Below are positions 17,906 through 26,472 of a stretch of 64,000 nt of DNA, one piece after another. Every line of letters starts with the position of its first letter. Positions within the stretch are counted from its first letter, which is position 1. A model generated the notes under the pieces. That model worked only from the letters and a program-made list of their open reading frames with translations. It made no database searches and was not told the DNA's origin. The stretch comes from Saccharopolyspora rhizosphaerae. Lineage in GTDB: Bacteria > Actinomycetota > Actinomycetes > Mycobacteriales > Pseudonocardiaceae. The DNA is taken from the NCBI RefSeq assembly GCF_003931915.1, contig NZ_RSAA01000007.1, positions 124,001-188,000 on the forward strand, read 5' to 3'. Made by a program: the position numbers and the translations under genes.

Positions 17906-17956
17906 CCCCCACCCGGCCGGGTGGGGGCGGACATGTCGCGCGACATGTCCGCCCCC
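17906..17956. promoter_or_regulatory. Two overlapping perfect palindromes between pafB and SDR
   Basis: In the 320-bp divergent region, 17906-17927 is a perfect 22-bp palindrome (CCCCCACCCGG then its complement). 17923-17956 is a perfect 34-bp palindrome whose arms contain GGGGGCGGACATGTCG with central CG. The GGGGG at 17923-17927 belongs to both, so as RNA it could pair either way but not both. No U-run follows, and both neighbours point away from it. This favours an operator or a 5'-leader switch over a terminator. The rest of the gap shows no gene. Confidence 0.6.
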
Positions 17957-18093
17957 GTCCGACCGGGTGATGCGGACGCCGTGTCGGCGTGCCACGGCAG
18001 CGGGGCGCGGAGTCCGCTGAGGCGCTCACCCGCACCGCTGAGCTGAGCGCTGCGCGACCGTGCGGGCCGCGTCCGGGACCCTAGGCTGAGGTC

Positions 18094-18789
18094 ATGTCCG
18101 TCCTGATGATCACCGGTGCCTCGCGCGGGATCGGTGCGGCCACCGCGCGCCTCGCCGCCGCCGAGGGCTACCGGCTGGCCCTCGTCGCCCGCGACACCGA
18201 AGCCCTCTCCGGTCTGGTCGAGGAGCTCGGCGAGGGCACGGCCCTCGCGCTGCCCTGCGACATCACCGACTACACGAGCCTGACGGAGGCCGTGACCAGC
18301 ACCGAGCGGCGCTACGGTTCGCTGGACGCCGTGCTGGCCAACGCGGGGATGAGCGTGCCCACCTCGTTCCTCGGCACCGACGGCGCCGAGCCCGACCAGT
18401 GGCGGGACATGGTCCTCACCAACGTCTACGGCATGGCCATCACAGCGCGTGCCGCCCTGCCCGCCCTGGTCCGCAGCCGCGGCCACCTGGCGATGACCGG
18501 CTCGAACGCCGGCCGCGGCATCCGCCCCGGCAACCTCTACTCGGCCACCAAGTGGGCGGTGACCGGCATGGCGCAGAACATCCGCGCGGAGTGCGTGGGC
18601 ACCGGGGTGCGGGTCACGCTGGTGCAGCCCGGCATGGTCGAGACCGACATGACCGCCGACCGCCCCGACGTCCCCAAGCTCCGCGCTGAGGACATCGCCC
18701 GCGGCATCCTCTACGCCTTCGCCCAGCCGAGCACGGTCGACGTCAACGAGATCACCATCCGCCCGACCGGCCAGGCACCGCACAGCTGA
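18094..18789 (+). CDS. Short-chain dehydrogenase/reductase
   Basis: 231 residues, a classical SDR. The cofactor loop is TGASRGIG (residues 7-14), NAG follows at the LANAGMS strand, the catalytic Ser is in MTGSNAG, and Tyr/Lys are in YSATK. Substrate is unknown. In M. tuberculosis an SDR (Rv2129c) lies further along the syntenic block, but I cannot claim orthology. The start is ATG 18094 with GAGG 4 bp upstream. It is a lone plus-strand gene set between pafB and pafA, bracketed by a shared 16-bp sequence. Confidence 0.93.
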   Translation: MSVLMITGASRGIGAATARLAAAEGYRLALVARDTEALSGLVEELGEGTALALPCDITDYTSLTEAVTSTERRYGSLDAVLANAGMSVPTSFLGTDGAEPDQWRDMVLTNVYGMAITARAALPALVRSRGHLAMTGSNAGRGIRPGNLYSATKWAVTGMAQNIRAECVGTGVRVTLVQPGMVETDMTADRPDVPKLRAEDIARGILYAFAQPSTVDVNEITIRPTGQAPHS

Positions 18790-18894
18790 CCGCGTGCGTG
18801 TCCACCCAACGAGACGCAGTCCGGGCGCGGCGGACCCGCTGTTCCAGCTCCGGGGCTCGGTCGCACCGCCGAACCCCACCTGAACGAGGGAGGA

Positions 18895-18910
18895 GCGGAC
18901 ATGTCGCGCG
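18895..18910. repeat. 16-bp direct repeat of the pafB-SDR palindrome arm
   Basis: GCGGACATGTCGCGCG here is identical to 17927-17942 inside the large palindrome, on the other side of the SDR gene 968 bp away. Only this half is present; the following bases (CACTGTTC) do not complete the dyad. It lies in the convergent gap between SDR and pafA, which otherwise holds nothing I recognise. Confidence 0.55.
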
Positions 18911-19014
18911 CACTGTTCTCCCCTCACTCGACCGGGTTACGTCGAAGCTCGTGCCCGAGGAGCGATCCGCGGAGCCGCTCCCGTGCGCCGCGCGACGTGA
19001 CCGCGGGACAGCAC

Positions 19015-20373
19015 CTACAGCGAGCTGATCAAGCGCTCGACCCGCTCGTCCACCGCGCGGAACGGGTCCTTGCACAGGACCGTCCGCTGAGCCTGGTCGT
19101 TGAGCTTGAGGTGCACCCAGTCGACCGTGAAGTCCCTGCCTGCGGCCTGGGCAGCGGCGATGAAGTCACCGCGCAGCTTCGCCCGAGTGCTCTGCGGCGG
19201 GGTGTCCTTGGCGGCCTCGATCTCCCCGTCCTCGGTGGCCCGGTCGACCAGGTCCTTGCGTTGGAGCATGTCGAACAGCCCGCGGCCGCGCCGGATGTCG
19301 TGGTAAGCGAGGTCGAGCTGCGCGATGCGCGGGCTGGACAGCTCCAGGCCGTGCTTGCTGCGGTAGCGCTCCAGCAGGCGGAGCTTGATCGCCCAGTCGA
19401 CCTCCCGGTCGATCAGCGAGTAGTCCTCGGTCTCGACGGCGTCGAGCGCACGGCCCCACAGGTCGAGGATCCGCTCGGACATCGGGTCCGAACCGCGCCG
19501 GGCGACGTGGTCGACGGCCCGGCTGTAGTACTCGCGCTGGATGTCCAGCGCCGAGGCCTCCCGGCCGCCGGCCAGCCGCACGGTGCGGCGCCCGGTGAGG
19601 TCGTGGCTGATCTCGCGGATCGCGCGGATCGGGTTGTCCAGGCTGAAGTCCCGGAACTGGACGCCCTGCTCCACCATCTCCAGCACCAGGTGCGCCGTCC
19701 CCACCTTGAGCAGGGTGGTCACCTCGGACATGTTGGAATCGCCGACGATGACGTGCAGCCGCCGGTAGCGCTCGGCGTCGGCGTGCGGTTCGTCGCGGGT
19801 GTTGATGATCGGCCGCGAGCGGGTGGTGGCGCTGGAGACGCCTTCCCAGATGTGCTCGGCGCGCTGCGACAGGCAGTACACGGCACCGCGCGGCGTCTGC
19901 AGGACCTTGCCCGCCCCGCAGATCAGCTGCCGCGTGACCAGGAACGGCAGCAGCACGTCGGCGATGCGGGAGAACTCCCCGGACCGGCCGACCAGGTAGT
20001 TCTCGTGGCAGCCGTAGGAGTTGCCCGCGGAGTCGGTGTTGTTCTTGAACAGGAAGATGTCGCCACCGATGCCCTCGTCGGCGAGCCGGCGCTCGGCATC
20101 GATGAGCAGGTCCTCCAGGATCCGCTCGCCGGCCTTGTCGTGCGTGACCAGCTGCGTGAGGTCGTCGCACTCGGCCGTGGCGTACTCCGGGTGGGAGCCC
20201 ACGTCGAGGTAGAGGCGGGCACCGTTGCGCAGGAAGACGTTCGACGACCTTCCCCACGACACGACCCGCCGGAACAGGTACCTGGCCACCTCGTCCGGGG
20301 ACAGTCTGCGCTGCCCGTGGAACGTGCAGGTGACCCCGAACTCGGTTTCGATGCCGAAGATCCGCCGCTGCAT
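19015..20373 (-). CDS. pafA: Pup-protein ligase PafA
   Basis: 452 residues, the standard length. PafA activates the C-terminal Glu of Pup with ATP and joins it to substrate lysines. The glutamine-synthetase-like site is visible: GIETEFG (residues 7-13, metal-binding Glu), [14 protein letters not shown] with catalytic Asp57, and the [16 protein letters not shown] segment shared with Dop. The start is ATG 20373 with GGAGAC immediately upstream. It is separated from prcA by 243 bp including a strong terminator, so it probably has its own promoter. Confidence 0.97.
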   Translation of the reverse strand: MQRRIFGIETEFGVTCTFHGQRRLSPDEVARYLFRRVVSWGRSSNVFLRNGARLYLDVGSHPEYATAECDDLTQLVTHDKAGERILEDLLIDAERRLADEGIGGDIFLFKNNTDSAGNSYGCHENYLVGRSGEFSRIADVLLPFLVTRQLICGAGKVLQTPRGAVYCLSQRAEHIWEGVSSATTRSRPIINTRDEPHADAERYRRLHVIVGDSNMSEVTTLLKVGTAHLVLEMVEQGVQFRDFSLDNPIRAIREISHDLTGRRTVRLAGGREASALDIQREYYSRAVDHVARRGSDPMSERILDLWGRALDAVETEDYSLIDREVDWAIKLRLLERYRSKHGLELSSPRIAQLDLAYHDIRRGRGLFDMLQRKDLVDRATEDGEIEAAKDTPPQSTRAKLRGDFIAAAQAAGRDFTVDWVHLKLNDQAQRTVLCKDPFRAVDERVERLISSL

Positions 20374-20565
20374 GTCTCCACACTAGGCGCAAAACCGCCC
20401 TCGCGGCGGTCCGCCGTTCGGGCAACTGTCGAATCGACTTCGCAGATTTCCAGTAGCAGGCGGTCACGGCTGGATCTGCGCACGCACCCGCACGGAGCAG
20501 CGGAAATCGCCGTACACCCGTACGACTTCCCGGGATGTGGAACCGGGACCACCCCCCAGAACGAC

Positions 20566-20600
20566 ATCGCTCCCGCACCCGGAGCGGGTGCGGGAGCGAT
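20566..20600 (-). terminator. Strong hairpin after prcA
   Basis: A perfect 15-bp stem (arm ATCGCTCCCGCACCC, 20566-20580) with a 5-nt loop lies 16 bp beyond the prcA stop. No U-run follows, as is common for high-GC terminators. It probably ends the dop/pup/prcBA transcript ahead of pafA. Confidence 0.75.
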
Positions 20601-20616
20601 CAGCGGGAACGCCGGG

Positions 20617-21360
20617 TCATCCGCCGGCCGGGGACTCCCCGTCGCCCTTCGACTTGCCGGAGTCCTCAGTCGACTCCGGCAGCAGGGACGTGAGCGCAGC
20701 ACCGCGGACGCGGCGGAACGTCCGGTTCGGACGGGAGCGGTCGAGCACCGCGACCTCCAGGGCCTTGGTCCCCAGCTCCCGGTTGGAGTCCCCGCTGGAC
20801 GAAAGTCCCTTGACAGCCACGCGGATGGCGTCTCCCAGTTCCATCCCGTCCTGGTAGGAATCCTTGAGCGAGCTGGTGATGGTGTCGGCCTGCCCGCCCA
20901 TCACGACGTACTGGGGTTCGTCCACGATGGATCCGTCGTAGGTCAGCCGGTACAGCTGGTCGCTCTCGGCGGTCGCACCGACCTCCGCCACGCAGATCTC
21001 CACCTCGAACGGCTTGATCTGCTCGGTGAAGATCGCGCCCAGGTGCTGGGCGTAAGTGTTGGCCAGCGACCGCCCGGTCACGTCGCGCCGGTCGTAGGAG
21101 TACCCGCGCACGTCGGCGATGCGCACGCCGGCCACCCGCAGCGCTTCGAACTCGCTGTAGCGGCCCACCGCGGCGAAACCGATGCGGTCGTAGATCTCGG
21201 CGACCTTGTGCAGGGTCGGAGACGGGTTCTCGGCGACGAACAAGATCCCACCGGCGTACTTGAGCACCACCACGCTGCGGCCCCGGGCGATGCCCTTGCG
21301 GGCGAGCTCGGAACGCTCCCGCATCAACTGCTCGGGGGAGGTGTAGAACGGCATCGTCAC
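20617..21360 (-). CDS. prcA: 20S proteasome alpha subunit PrcA
   Basis: 247 residues. The N-terminal [28 protein letters not shown] is the actinobacterial alpha signature, with the gating N-terminus before it. The segment [11 protein letters not shown] and the [12 protein letters not shown] region follow. Seven copies cap the beta rings and dock the Arc ATPase. GTG 21360 lies 10 bp after AGGAG, while ATG 21354 would be 16 bp away, so I prefer GTG. It follows prcB by 58 bp on the same strand. Confidence 0.96.
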   Translation of the reverse strand: MTMPFYTSPEQLMRERSELARKGIARGRSVVVLKYAGGILFVAENPSPTLHKVAEIYDRIGFAAVGRYSEFEALRVAGVRIADVRGYSYDRRDVTGRSLANTYAQHLGAIFTEQIKPFEVEICVAEVGATAESDQLYRLTYDGSIVDEPQYVVMGGQADTITSSLKDSYQDGMELGDAIRVAVKGLSSSGDSNRELGTKALEVAVLDRSRPNRTFRRVRGAALTSLLPESTEDSGKSKGDGESPAGG

Positions 21361-21418
21361 GGCTTCTGCACTCCTGAATCTGCTCGCTGTGGCAGGCGGG
21401 GTCGTGGGACGGCGCTGA

Positions 21419-22273
21419 TCAGCCGCCCGGGTTCTCCAGGCGTCCGTTCACCACAGCGGTGGCGATCTCGCCGGTGCGCTCCTCGGTGAACCGCACGGCG
21501 CCCTCCTCCGCGGTGATGGAGATGACCGACGGGTAGATCCGCCGGGACACGTCCGGCCCGCCGGTGGCGCTGTCCTCGTCGGCCGCGTCGTAGAGCGCTT
21601 CCACCGCCGTGCGCGCCGCGGTCTCCAGGTCGGCGTCCGGGTCGTAGCGCTTCTTCAGCGCGGACTTGGCGAACTGGGAACCCGAACCGACCGCGTGGTA
21701 GCCGCCGGCCTCGTTGTAGCGCCCGCCGACCACGTCGTAGGAGACGATCCGGCCCGCGCGGTCGGGGTCCTCGGCGTCGGTGTCGTAACCGGCGAACAAC
21801 GGCACGACCGCCAGGCCCTGCATCGCCGCGGAGAGGTTGCCGCGCAGCATCGTGGCCAGCTTGTTGGCCTTGCCGTCCAGCGAGAGGGAGATGCCCTCGA
21901 GCTTCTCGTAGTGCTCCAGCTCCACCGCGTAGAGCTTGACCAGCTCCTGCGCGATCCCGGCCGTTCCCGCGATGCCCACCGCCGAGTAGGCGTCGGTGAC
22001 GAAGAGCTTCTCCATGTCCCGCTGGGCGATGAGGTTGCCCATCGTCGCCCGGCGGTCACCGGCCAGCAGCACGCCGCCGCGGAAGGTCACCGCGACGATG
22101 GTGGTGCCGTGCGGGGCCTCGACCGTGCCCTCGGGCGCTTTGCGGCCGCCCGGCAGCAGTTCCGGTGCGGCAGCTTGGAGGAAGTCGGTGAACGACGAGG
22201 ATCCGGGGGTCAAGTAGGCGGCGGGAAGCGCCTGCCCGGGGAACTGGGCCGAGCTCTGGTCCATCAGCGACAT
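21419..22273 (-). CDS. prcB: 20S proteasome beta subunit PrcB (precursor)
   Basis: 284 residues including a propeptide of about 56. Autocleavage before the first Thr of HGTTIVAV exposes the nucleophile Thr57. Other active-site features are GDRRATMGN and the Lys/Asp environment of the beta fold. The propeptide keeps the SSFTDFL...APELLP motif seen in M. tuberculosis PrcB. I chose ATG 22273 because GGAGACG abuts it; a longer in-frame extension to 22642 is antisense-like sequence without conserved residues. It lies 146 bp after pup, with a hairpin in between. Confidence 0.96.
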   Translation of the reverse strand: MSLMDQSSAQFPGQALPAAYLTPGSSSFTDFLQAAAPELLPGGRKAPEGTVEAPHGTTIVAVTFRGGVLLAGDRRATMGNLIAQRDMEKLFVTDAYSAVGIAGTAGIAQELVKLYAVELEHYEKLEGISLSLDGKANKLATMLRGNLSAAMQGLAVVPLFAGYDTDAEDPDRAGRIVSYDVVGGRYNEAGGYHAVGSGSQFAKSALKKRYDPDADLETAARTAVEALYDAADEDSATGGPDVSRRIYPSVISITAEEGAVRFTEERTGEIATAVVNGRLENPGG

Positions 22274-22341
22274 CGTCTCCGTTCTCACAGGACTCCTGCG
22301 ACAGGATGCACTGTAGTCATGATCGAGTGCGCAGCGAGGGA

Positions 22342-22372
22342 CACCGGGCCGGTGTTTTCCGCCGGCCCGGTG
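22342..22372 (-). promoter_or_regulatory. Intercistronic hairpin between pup and prcB
   Basis: A perfect 11-bp stem (CACCGGGCCGG, 22342-22352) with a 9-nt loop containing TTTT sits midway in the 146-bp pup-prcB gap. It could be a partial terminator or an mRNA-processing/stability element that lets pup be made in excess over the proteasome core. No experimental evidence is available. Confidence 0.55.
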
Positions 22373-22419
22373 ACCGGTTCTCGCAGGGTCACCGCCTGGG
22401 CGCACCGGCGGCAGGGGGC

Positions 22420-22611
22420 CTACTGGCCGCCCTTCTGCACGTAAGCGCGCACGAAGTCCTCGGCGTTCTCCTCCAGGACGTCGTCGATCTCGTCCAGGAT
22501 GGCGTCGACATCTTCGCCGAGCTTTTCGCGACGTTCCTGACCGGCGGCCTCCGGACCGTTCTCTTCCTCGCCGTCGCCGCCGCCCTGCCGCTGAGCCTTC
22601 TCCTGAGACAT
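22420..22611 (-). CDS. pup: Prokaryotic ubiquitin-like protein Pup
   Basis: 63 residues, highly acidic and mostly disordered, with the Arc-binding helix region ([31 protein letters not shown]) and the C-terminal GGQ. The terminal Gln must be deamidated to Glu by Dop before PafA can use it. I chose ATG 22611 because GGGAGGCGAG precedes it directly; an in-frame upstream start adds residues unlike any Pup. It lies between dop and prcB. Confidence 0.97.
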   Translation of the reverse strand: MSQEKAQRQGGGDGEEENGPEAAGQERREKLGEDVDAILDEIDDVLEENAEDFVRAYVQKGGQ

Positions 22612-22774
22612 CTCGCCTCCCGGTGGTTGAAGTCCCGAACACCCCCGGAACCGGGGACGTCCTGCCTTGAACACTACCTATCCGACCACTCGTTCGCCCA
22701 CGCCCAGCCGGGCGTCTTTGACGATCTTCTCCGCTACCTGACGTGCGCGGGACGAGCTCGTGGCAGGCGTCGCG

Positions 22775-24274
22775 TCACCCCTTCGTCAGCGAATCGACCA
22801 GTTCTTCGGCACTGCTGCTGGCCTCCAGCAGCGCGCCGACGTGGGCCTTGGTGCCGCGCAGCGGTTCCAACGTCGGGATGCGCACCAGGGATTCCCTGCC
22901 GAGGTCGAAGATGACCGAGTCCCAGGACGCGGCGGCGACCTCCGCCGGGTAGCGCTCCAGGCAGCGGCCGCGGAAGTAGGCGCGGGTGTCCTCCGGCGGG
23001 GCCGTGACGGCCTCCTGGACCTCCTCCTCGCTGACCAGGCGCTTCATCGAACCGCGGGTGACGAGCCGGTTGTAGAGGCCCTTGTCCAACCGCACGTCGG
23101 AGTACTGCAGGTCGATCATGTGCAGCCGCGGCGAGGCCCAGCCCAGGTTGTCGCGGTTGCGGTAGCTCTCCATCAGCCGCAGCTTGGCCGGCCAGTCCAG
23201 GCGGTCCGCGCAGGACATCGGATCGGTGCCGAGCATGTCGAGCACCTCGCCCCAAGTGTTGAGCACGTCGCGGGAGGCCCGCTCGGCGCCGTGCGAGTCG
23301 AGGAAGTCCGCGGCCCGCTCGTGGTAGGCCCGCTGCAGGTCCAGACCGGTGAACCGGCGGCCGTCGGCGAGTTCCACGGACTGCTTCAGCGACGGGTCGT
23401 GGCTGATCAGGTGCACCGCCTGCACCGGGTCGGCCAGCTTGAGGTCGTCGAAGCGCAGCCCGTTCTCGATCATGTCCAGCACCAGCGCGGTGGTGCCCAG
23501 CTTGAGGTAGGTCGCGGTTTCAGCGAGGTTGGCGTCGCCGATGATGACGTGCAGCCGCCGGTACTTGTCGGCGTCGGCGTGCGGTTCGTCGCGGGTGTTG
23601 ATGATGCCGCGCTTGAGCGTGGTCTCCAGGCCGACCTCGACCTCGATGTAGTCCGCGCGCTGGGAAAGCTGGAAACCGGCCTTCTCGCCGGCCTGGCCGA
23701 GGCCGACCCGGCCGGATCCGCACATCACCTGGCGCGAGGCGAAGAACGGGGTCAGGCCGCCGATCACCGAGGTGAACGGGGTGTTGCGGGCCATCAGGTA
23801 GTTCTCGTGGGTCCCGTAGCTGGCGCCCTTGCCGTCGACGTTGTTCTTGTACAGCTGGATGGCGGCCGTGCCGGGCACGCTGGCCGCGCGCATGGCGGCC
23901 TCCTCCATGACCCGCTCGCCGGCCTTGTCCCAGATCACGGCGTCGCGCGGGTTGGTCACCTCGGGCGCGGAGTACTCGGGGTGTGCGTGGTCGACGTACA
24001 GGCGGGCGCCGTTGGTGAGGATGACGTTGGCCGCGCCGAGGTCGTCGCCGTCCGAGCCGTTGGACTGCTGAGCCGTCGAGCTCAGGTCGAACCCGCGCGC
24101 ATCGCGCAACGGCGACTCGACCTCGTAGTCCCACCGCGCCCGCCTGGCTCGTGGTATCTCGGCCGCCGCCGCGTACGCCAGCACGATGTGGGTGGAGGTC
24201 AGCACCGGGTTGGCGCTGGAGTCGCCCGGTACGACGATGCCGTACTCCACCTCGGTTCCCATGATCCGCCGCAT
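22775..24274 (-). CDS. dop: Pup deamidase/depupylase Dop
   Basis: 499 residues. It converts the Pup C-terminal Gln to Glu and removes Pup from substrates. The N-terminus [13 protein letters not shown] carries the metal-binding Glu. Asp95 in [10 protein letters not shown] is the catalytic nucleophile position known in M. tuberculosis Dop. The segment at about 40-80 ([20 protein letters not shown] onward) is the Dop loop that PafA lacks. The start ATG 24274 matches Dop homologues; an in-frame run upstream to 25000 is antisense to the NUDIX gene and is not part of Dop. Confidence 0.97.
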   Translation of the reverse strand: MRRIMGTEVEYGIVVPGDSSANPVLTSTHIVLAYAAAAEIPRARRARWDYEVESPLRDARGFDLSSTAQQSNGSDGDDLGAANVILTNGARLYVDHAHPEYSAPEVTNPRDAVIWDKAGERVMEEAAMRAASVPGTAAIQLYKNNVDGKGASYGTHENYLMARNTPFTSVIGGLTPFFASRQVMCGSGRVGLGQAGEKAGFQLSQRADYIEVEVGLETTLKRGIINTRDEPHADADKYRRLHVIIGDANLAETATYLKLGTTALVLDMIENGLRFDDLKLADPVQAVHLISHDPSLKQSVELADGRRFTGLDLQRAYHERAADFLDSHGAERASRDVLNTWGEVLDMLGTDPMSCADRLDWPAKLRLMESYRNRDNLGWASPRLHMIDLQYSDVRLDKGLYNRLVTRGSMKRLVSEEEVQEAVTAPPEDTRAYFRGRCLERYPAEVAAASWDSVIFDLGRESLVRIPTLEPLRGTKAHVGALLEASSSAEELVDSLTKG

Positions 24275-24369
24275 ACTTCGCAGCGTACGGGGTGGGGGCG
24301 ATTTCTCAAGAAAAGCGAGGCGAACACCGCTCTCGGCACACCTCTTCCACGGGTGACACGATCGAGCGC

Positions 24370-24924
24370 GTGGACGCGGGTGAGGAGCAGGTCGCGCTGT
24401 ACGACGCGGCCGGGTGTGCCGTGGGTGAGGCGACGAGGCGCGAGATGCGGGAGAGGGGCCTGTGGCACGCCGCCGCGGTGGTCTTCCTGCTCTCCGGCGA
24501 CGGGGAGCGCGTCTACGTGCACCGGCGGACCGACACCAAGGACGTCTACCCCGGTCTGCACGACTGCGCCGCGGGCGGGGTGGTCGCCGCGGGTGAGGCC
24601 CCGCGTGACGCAGCCCGCCGTGAGCTCGCCGAGGAGCTGGGCGTGCGCACCGCACCGGAGTTCCTGTTCCGCCAGGTGTTCGAGGAGGACACCGTGCGCT
24701 ACCACGGTTTCGTCTTCCAAGCCCGCTGGGACGGCCCCGTGGTGCACCAGCCCGAGGAGGTCGCCGAAGGCTGGTGGATGCCCCTTCCCGAGCTGCGTCG
24801 GCGCCTCGACGACCCGCTCTGGCCCTTCGTCCCGGACGGCCGCGCCTTCGCCCGCCGATGGCTGCAGGACCACGCCCCCGGCCCCGCTCAGCCCCGGGAA
24901 CGCCCCAGCCCCCACCAACCCTGA
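24370..24924 (+). CDS. NUDIX hydrolase (YfcD/IPP-isomerase-like)
   Basis: 184 residues. The Nudix box lies at about residues 70-92, with the metal-binding core REL.EE ([10 protein letters not shown]). N-terminal to it is [15 protein letters not shown], typical of the YfcD branch. Such enzymes hydrolyse nucleoside-diphosphate-linked substrates; the substrate here is not known. I chose GTG 24370 since the family begins close to the LYDAAG motif; an in-frame GTG at 24292 would add 26 residues without similarity. It is divergent from dop and unrelated to the proteasome by sequence. Confidence 0.88.
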   Translation: MDAGEEQVALYDAAGCAVGEATRREMRERGLWHAAAVVFLLSGDGERVYVHRRTDTKDVYPGLHDCAAGGVVAAGEAPRDAARRELAEELGVRTAPEFLFRQVFEEDTVRYHGFVFQARWDGPVVHQPEEVAEGWWMPLPELRRRLDDPLWPFVPDGRAFARRWLQDHAPGPAQPRERPSPHQP

Positions 24925-25124
24925 CACCCGACGCGGAGGGCGATGCCCAGCGGGCACCAGAGGAGGAACGACCTCTAGAACGGACGTTCCCCACGGACAA
25001 GGGCTTTCAGCTCGAACCCGCACTTCCCGACACAGGCGAAGACGTTTCAACCGGAACTGACGTACCCGAACGCATCGGCTTCAACCCGAACTGAGACCGG
25101 GCTGTTCACCAGCTCTTACCCGCA

Positions 25125-25412
25125 CGCAGCCGGTGCGGACAACCACCGTCGCCAGGTTCGGGACTCAGCCCGCGCCGACGCAGGTTCGAGGCGCCCGCGG
25201 CGGCGGGACCCACCCGGCACCGCCACAGACTCGAGGCGGCCCGCGGCGGCAGCCCCGTCTTCAAGTGCGGGCCTCGGCCAACCCCGGCACAGGTTCTGAG
25301 CGGCTTCGTGGCGAGCACGCCGCGACGCCGCGTGCAGAGACATGGTCGAGGAGCGGCGCACGGAGCCACGGAGCCGCTCAGGTCCTGCCACCCGCATCCG
25401 CCACGCACAGCA
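25125..25412 (+). repeat. Dispersed structured repeat, copy B
   Basis: Same orientation and layout as copy A. Imperfect tandem units occur at about 25125-25290 (ACTCAGCCCGCGCC, GGCGGCCCGCGGCGGCAG). Then comes arm CTGAGCGGCTTCGTGG (25296-25311), a 54-nt apical segment, and CCACGGAGCCGCTCAG (25366-25381), which pairs throughout if one G-U is allowed. The flanks AGGTTCTGAG and CCTGCCACCCGCA match copy A. It occupies the 511-bp gap between the convergent NUDIX and aldo-keto reductase genes, within the Pup-proteasome locus. The sequence on either side of the repeat shows no gene. Confidence 0.85.
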
Positions 25413-25435
25413 ACCCCGCCCCCGAACCCCACGAA

Positions 25436-26386
25436 TCACCGCCAGGGAAGTTCGGCTCTTTCTCCCCAGTAGGTCGCCGGGTCCCGGGCGAGGGACTGCA
25501 GGGTGGCGCGGTCCTGGTCGGTGAGCTCGACGCGGAGGGCGGCGAGGTTGCTCTCCAGCTGCTCGACGCTGGCCGGGCCCAGCAGCACCACGTCCGCCCA
25601 GGGCTGGTCGAGCGCGTGGGCGAGGGCGAGGGCGTCCGGTGCAACGCCGTGCCGCCGGGCGATGGCGGCGAACTCCTCCGGCGGGTCGAGCGCGAGTCGG
25701 CCGTTGGCCAGCGTCTCCTTCAGCAGCACCCGCCAGCCGCCGGTGTGCACCTCGTTGAGGACGCGCCCGACGGAGGGCTCCGTGGTGTTCCAGGTGGATT
25801 GCACGGCGCTGAACAGCTGCCTGCCGCCGATTTCCAGTTCCCAGGCCCGCTCGATGCTCTCGGCCTGCCCGGCGCCGCTGGTGGAGAACCCGAGCCGCAC
25901 TCCGGCGTCGCGGATGCGCGCGAGCTCGTGCTGCAGCTCCAGGTCGTCGAACAGCGGGCTGGAGTTGGTCAGCGAGTGCACCTGGTAGAGGTCGATGCGG
26001 TCGCCGAGCAGCGTGCGGGTCTCCGCCCACTGGCTGCGCAGCCGCTCCACCGAGTGCTCCTTGACCTCGTGCACCTCGGTCTCGATGCGCCACTGCGCGA
26101 CGTAGGCGTAGCCCCACTTGCTGGAGACGCTGACGTCCTCGTGGCCCCGCTCCCCCAGCCAGTCCGCCAGGAACTGCTCCGCGCTGCCGTAGGAGCGGGC
26201 GGTGTCGACCCAGCGGATCCCGTGGGCGTAGGCGGCGTCCAGGACGGCCCGGGTGCGCTCCTTCATGGCCTGGGCGGTGCGCTGCTGCGGCAGGGCCTCG
26301 ACGCGACCGACGTTGATGTAGGCCGGCCTGCCCAGCGCGGCCAGCCCGAGCCCCAGCCGCTGCACGGGGTTCTGAGCGGGGATCAT
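25436..26386 (-). CDS. Aldo/keto reductase
   Basis: 316 residues, a TIM-barrel NADPH-dependent oxidoreductase. The catalytic tetrad is visible: Asp61 and Tyr66 (VDTARSYG), Lys90 (SSKWGY) and His137 (YQVHS). The substrate, probably a small carbonyl compound, cannot be inferred. It lies between dop and arc on their strand, with 86 bp to the arc stop and a hairpin there. Its presence breaks the usual arc-dop adjacency. Confidence 0.92.
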   Translation of the reverse strand: MIPAQNPVQRLGLGLAALGRPAYINVGRVEALPQQRTAQAMKERTRAVLDAAYAHGIRWVDTARSYGSAEQFLADWLGERGHEDVSVSSKWGYAYVAQWRIETEVHEVKEHSVERLRSQWAETRTLLGDRIDLYQVHSLTNSSPLFDDLELQHELARIRDAGVRLGFSTSGAGQAESIERAWELEIGGRQLFSAVQSTWNTTEPSVGRVLNEVHTGGWRVLLKETLANGRLALDPPEEFAAIARRHGVAPDALALAHALDQPWADVVLLGPASVEQLESNLAALRVELTDQDRATLQSLARDPATYWGERAELPWR

Positions 26387-26427
26387 GCCTGGAAACTATC
26401 CCGTCGCGGGCCTGCCCGCACGAGCGC

Positions 26428-26460
26428 GGGGCCGCCATCCCGGAAGGAGATGACGGCCCC
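26428..26460 (-). terminator. Hairpin after arc
   Basis: A 12-bp stem with one mismatch (GGGGCCGCCATC / GATGACGGCCCC) and a 9-nt loop begins 12 bp beyond the arc stop. It probably terminates arc ahead of the aldo-keto reductase gene. Confidence 0.65.
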
Positions 26461-26472
26461 GGTTCGGTCGAC

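Noticed and set aside
17906-17956. Rho-independent terminator for pafB or SDR
   Set aside because: The genes on both sides start here and point outward, and no U-run follows either palindrome.
18901-21489. 862-codon plus-strand frame across pafA and prcA
   Set aside because: Mirror frame of two clear minus-strand genes; no domain is recognisable in it.
24275-25000. In-frame upstream extension of dop giving a 741-residue protein
   Set aside because: The added residues are antisense to the NUDIX gene and Arg/Pro-rich. Dop homologues begin at [12 protein letters not shown].
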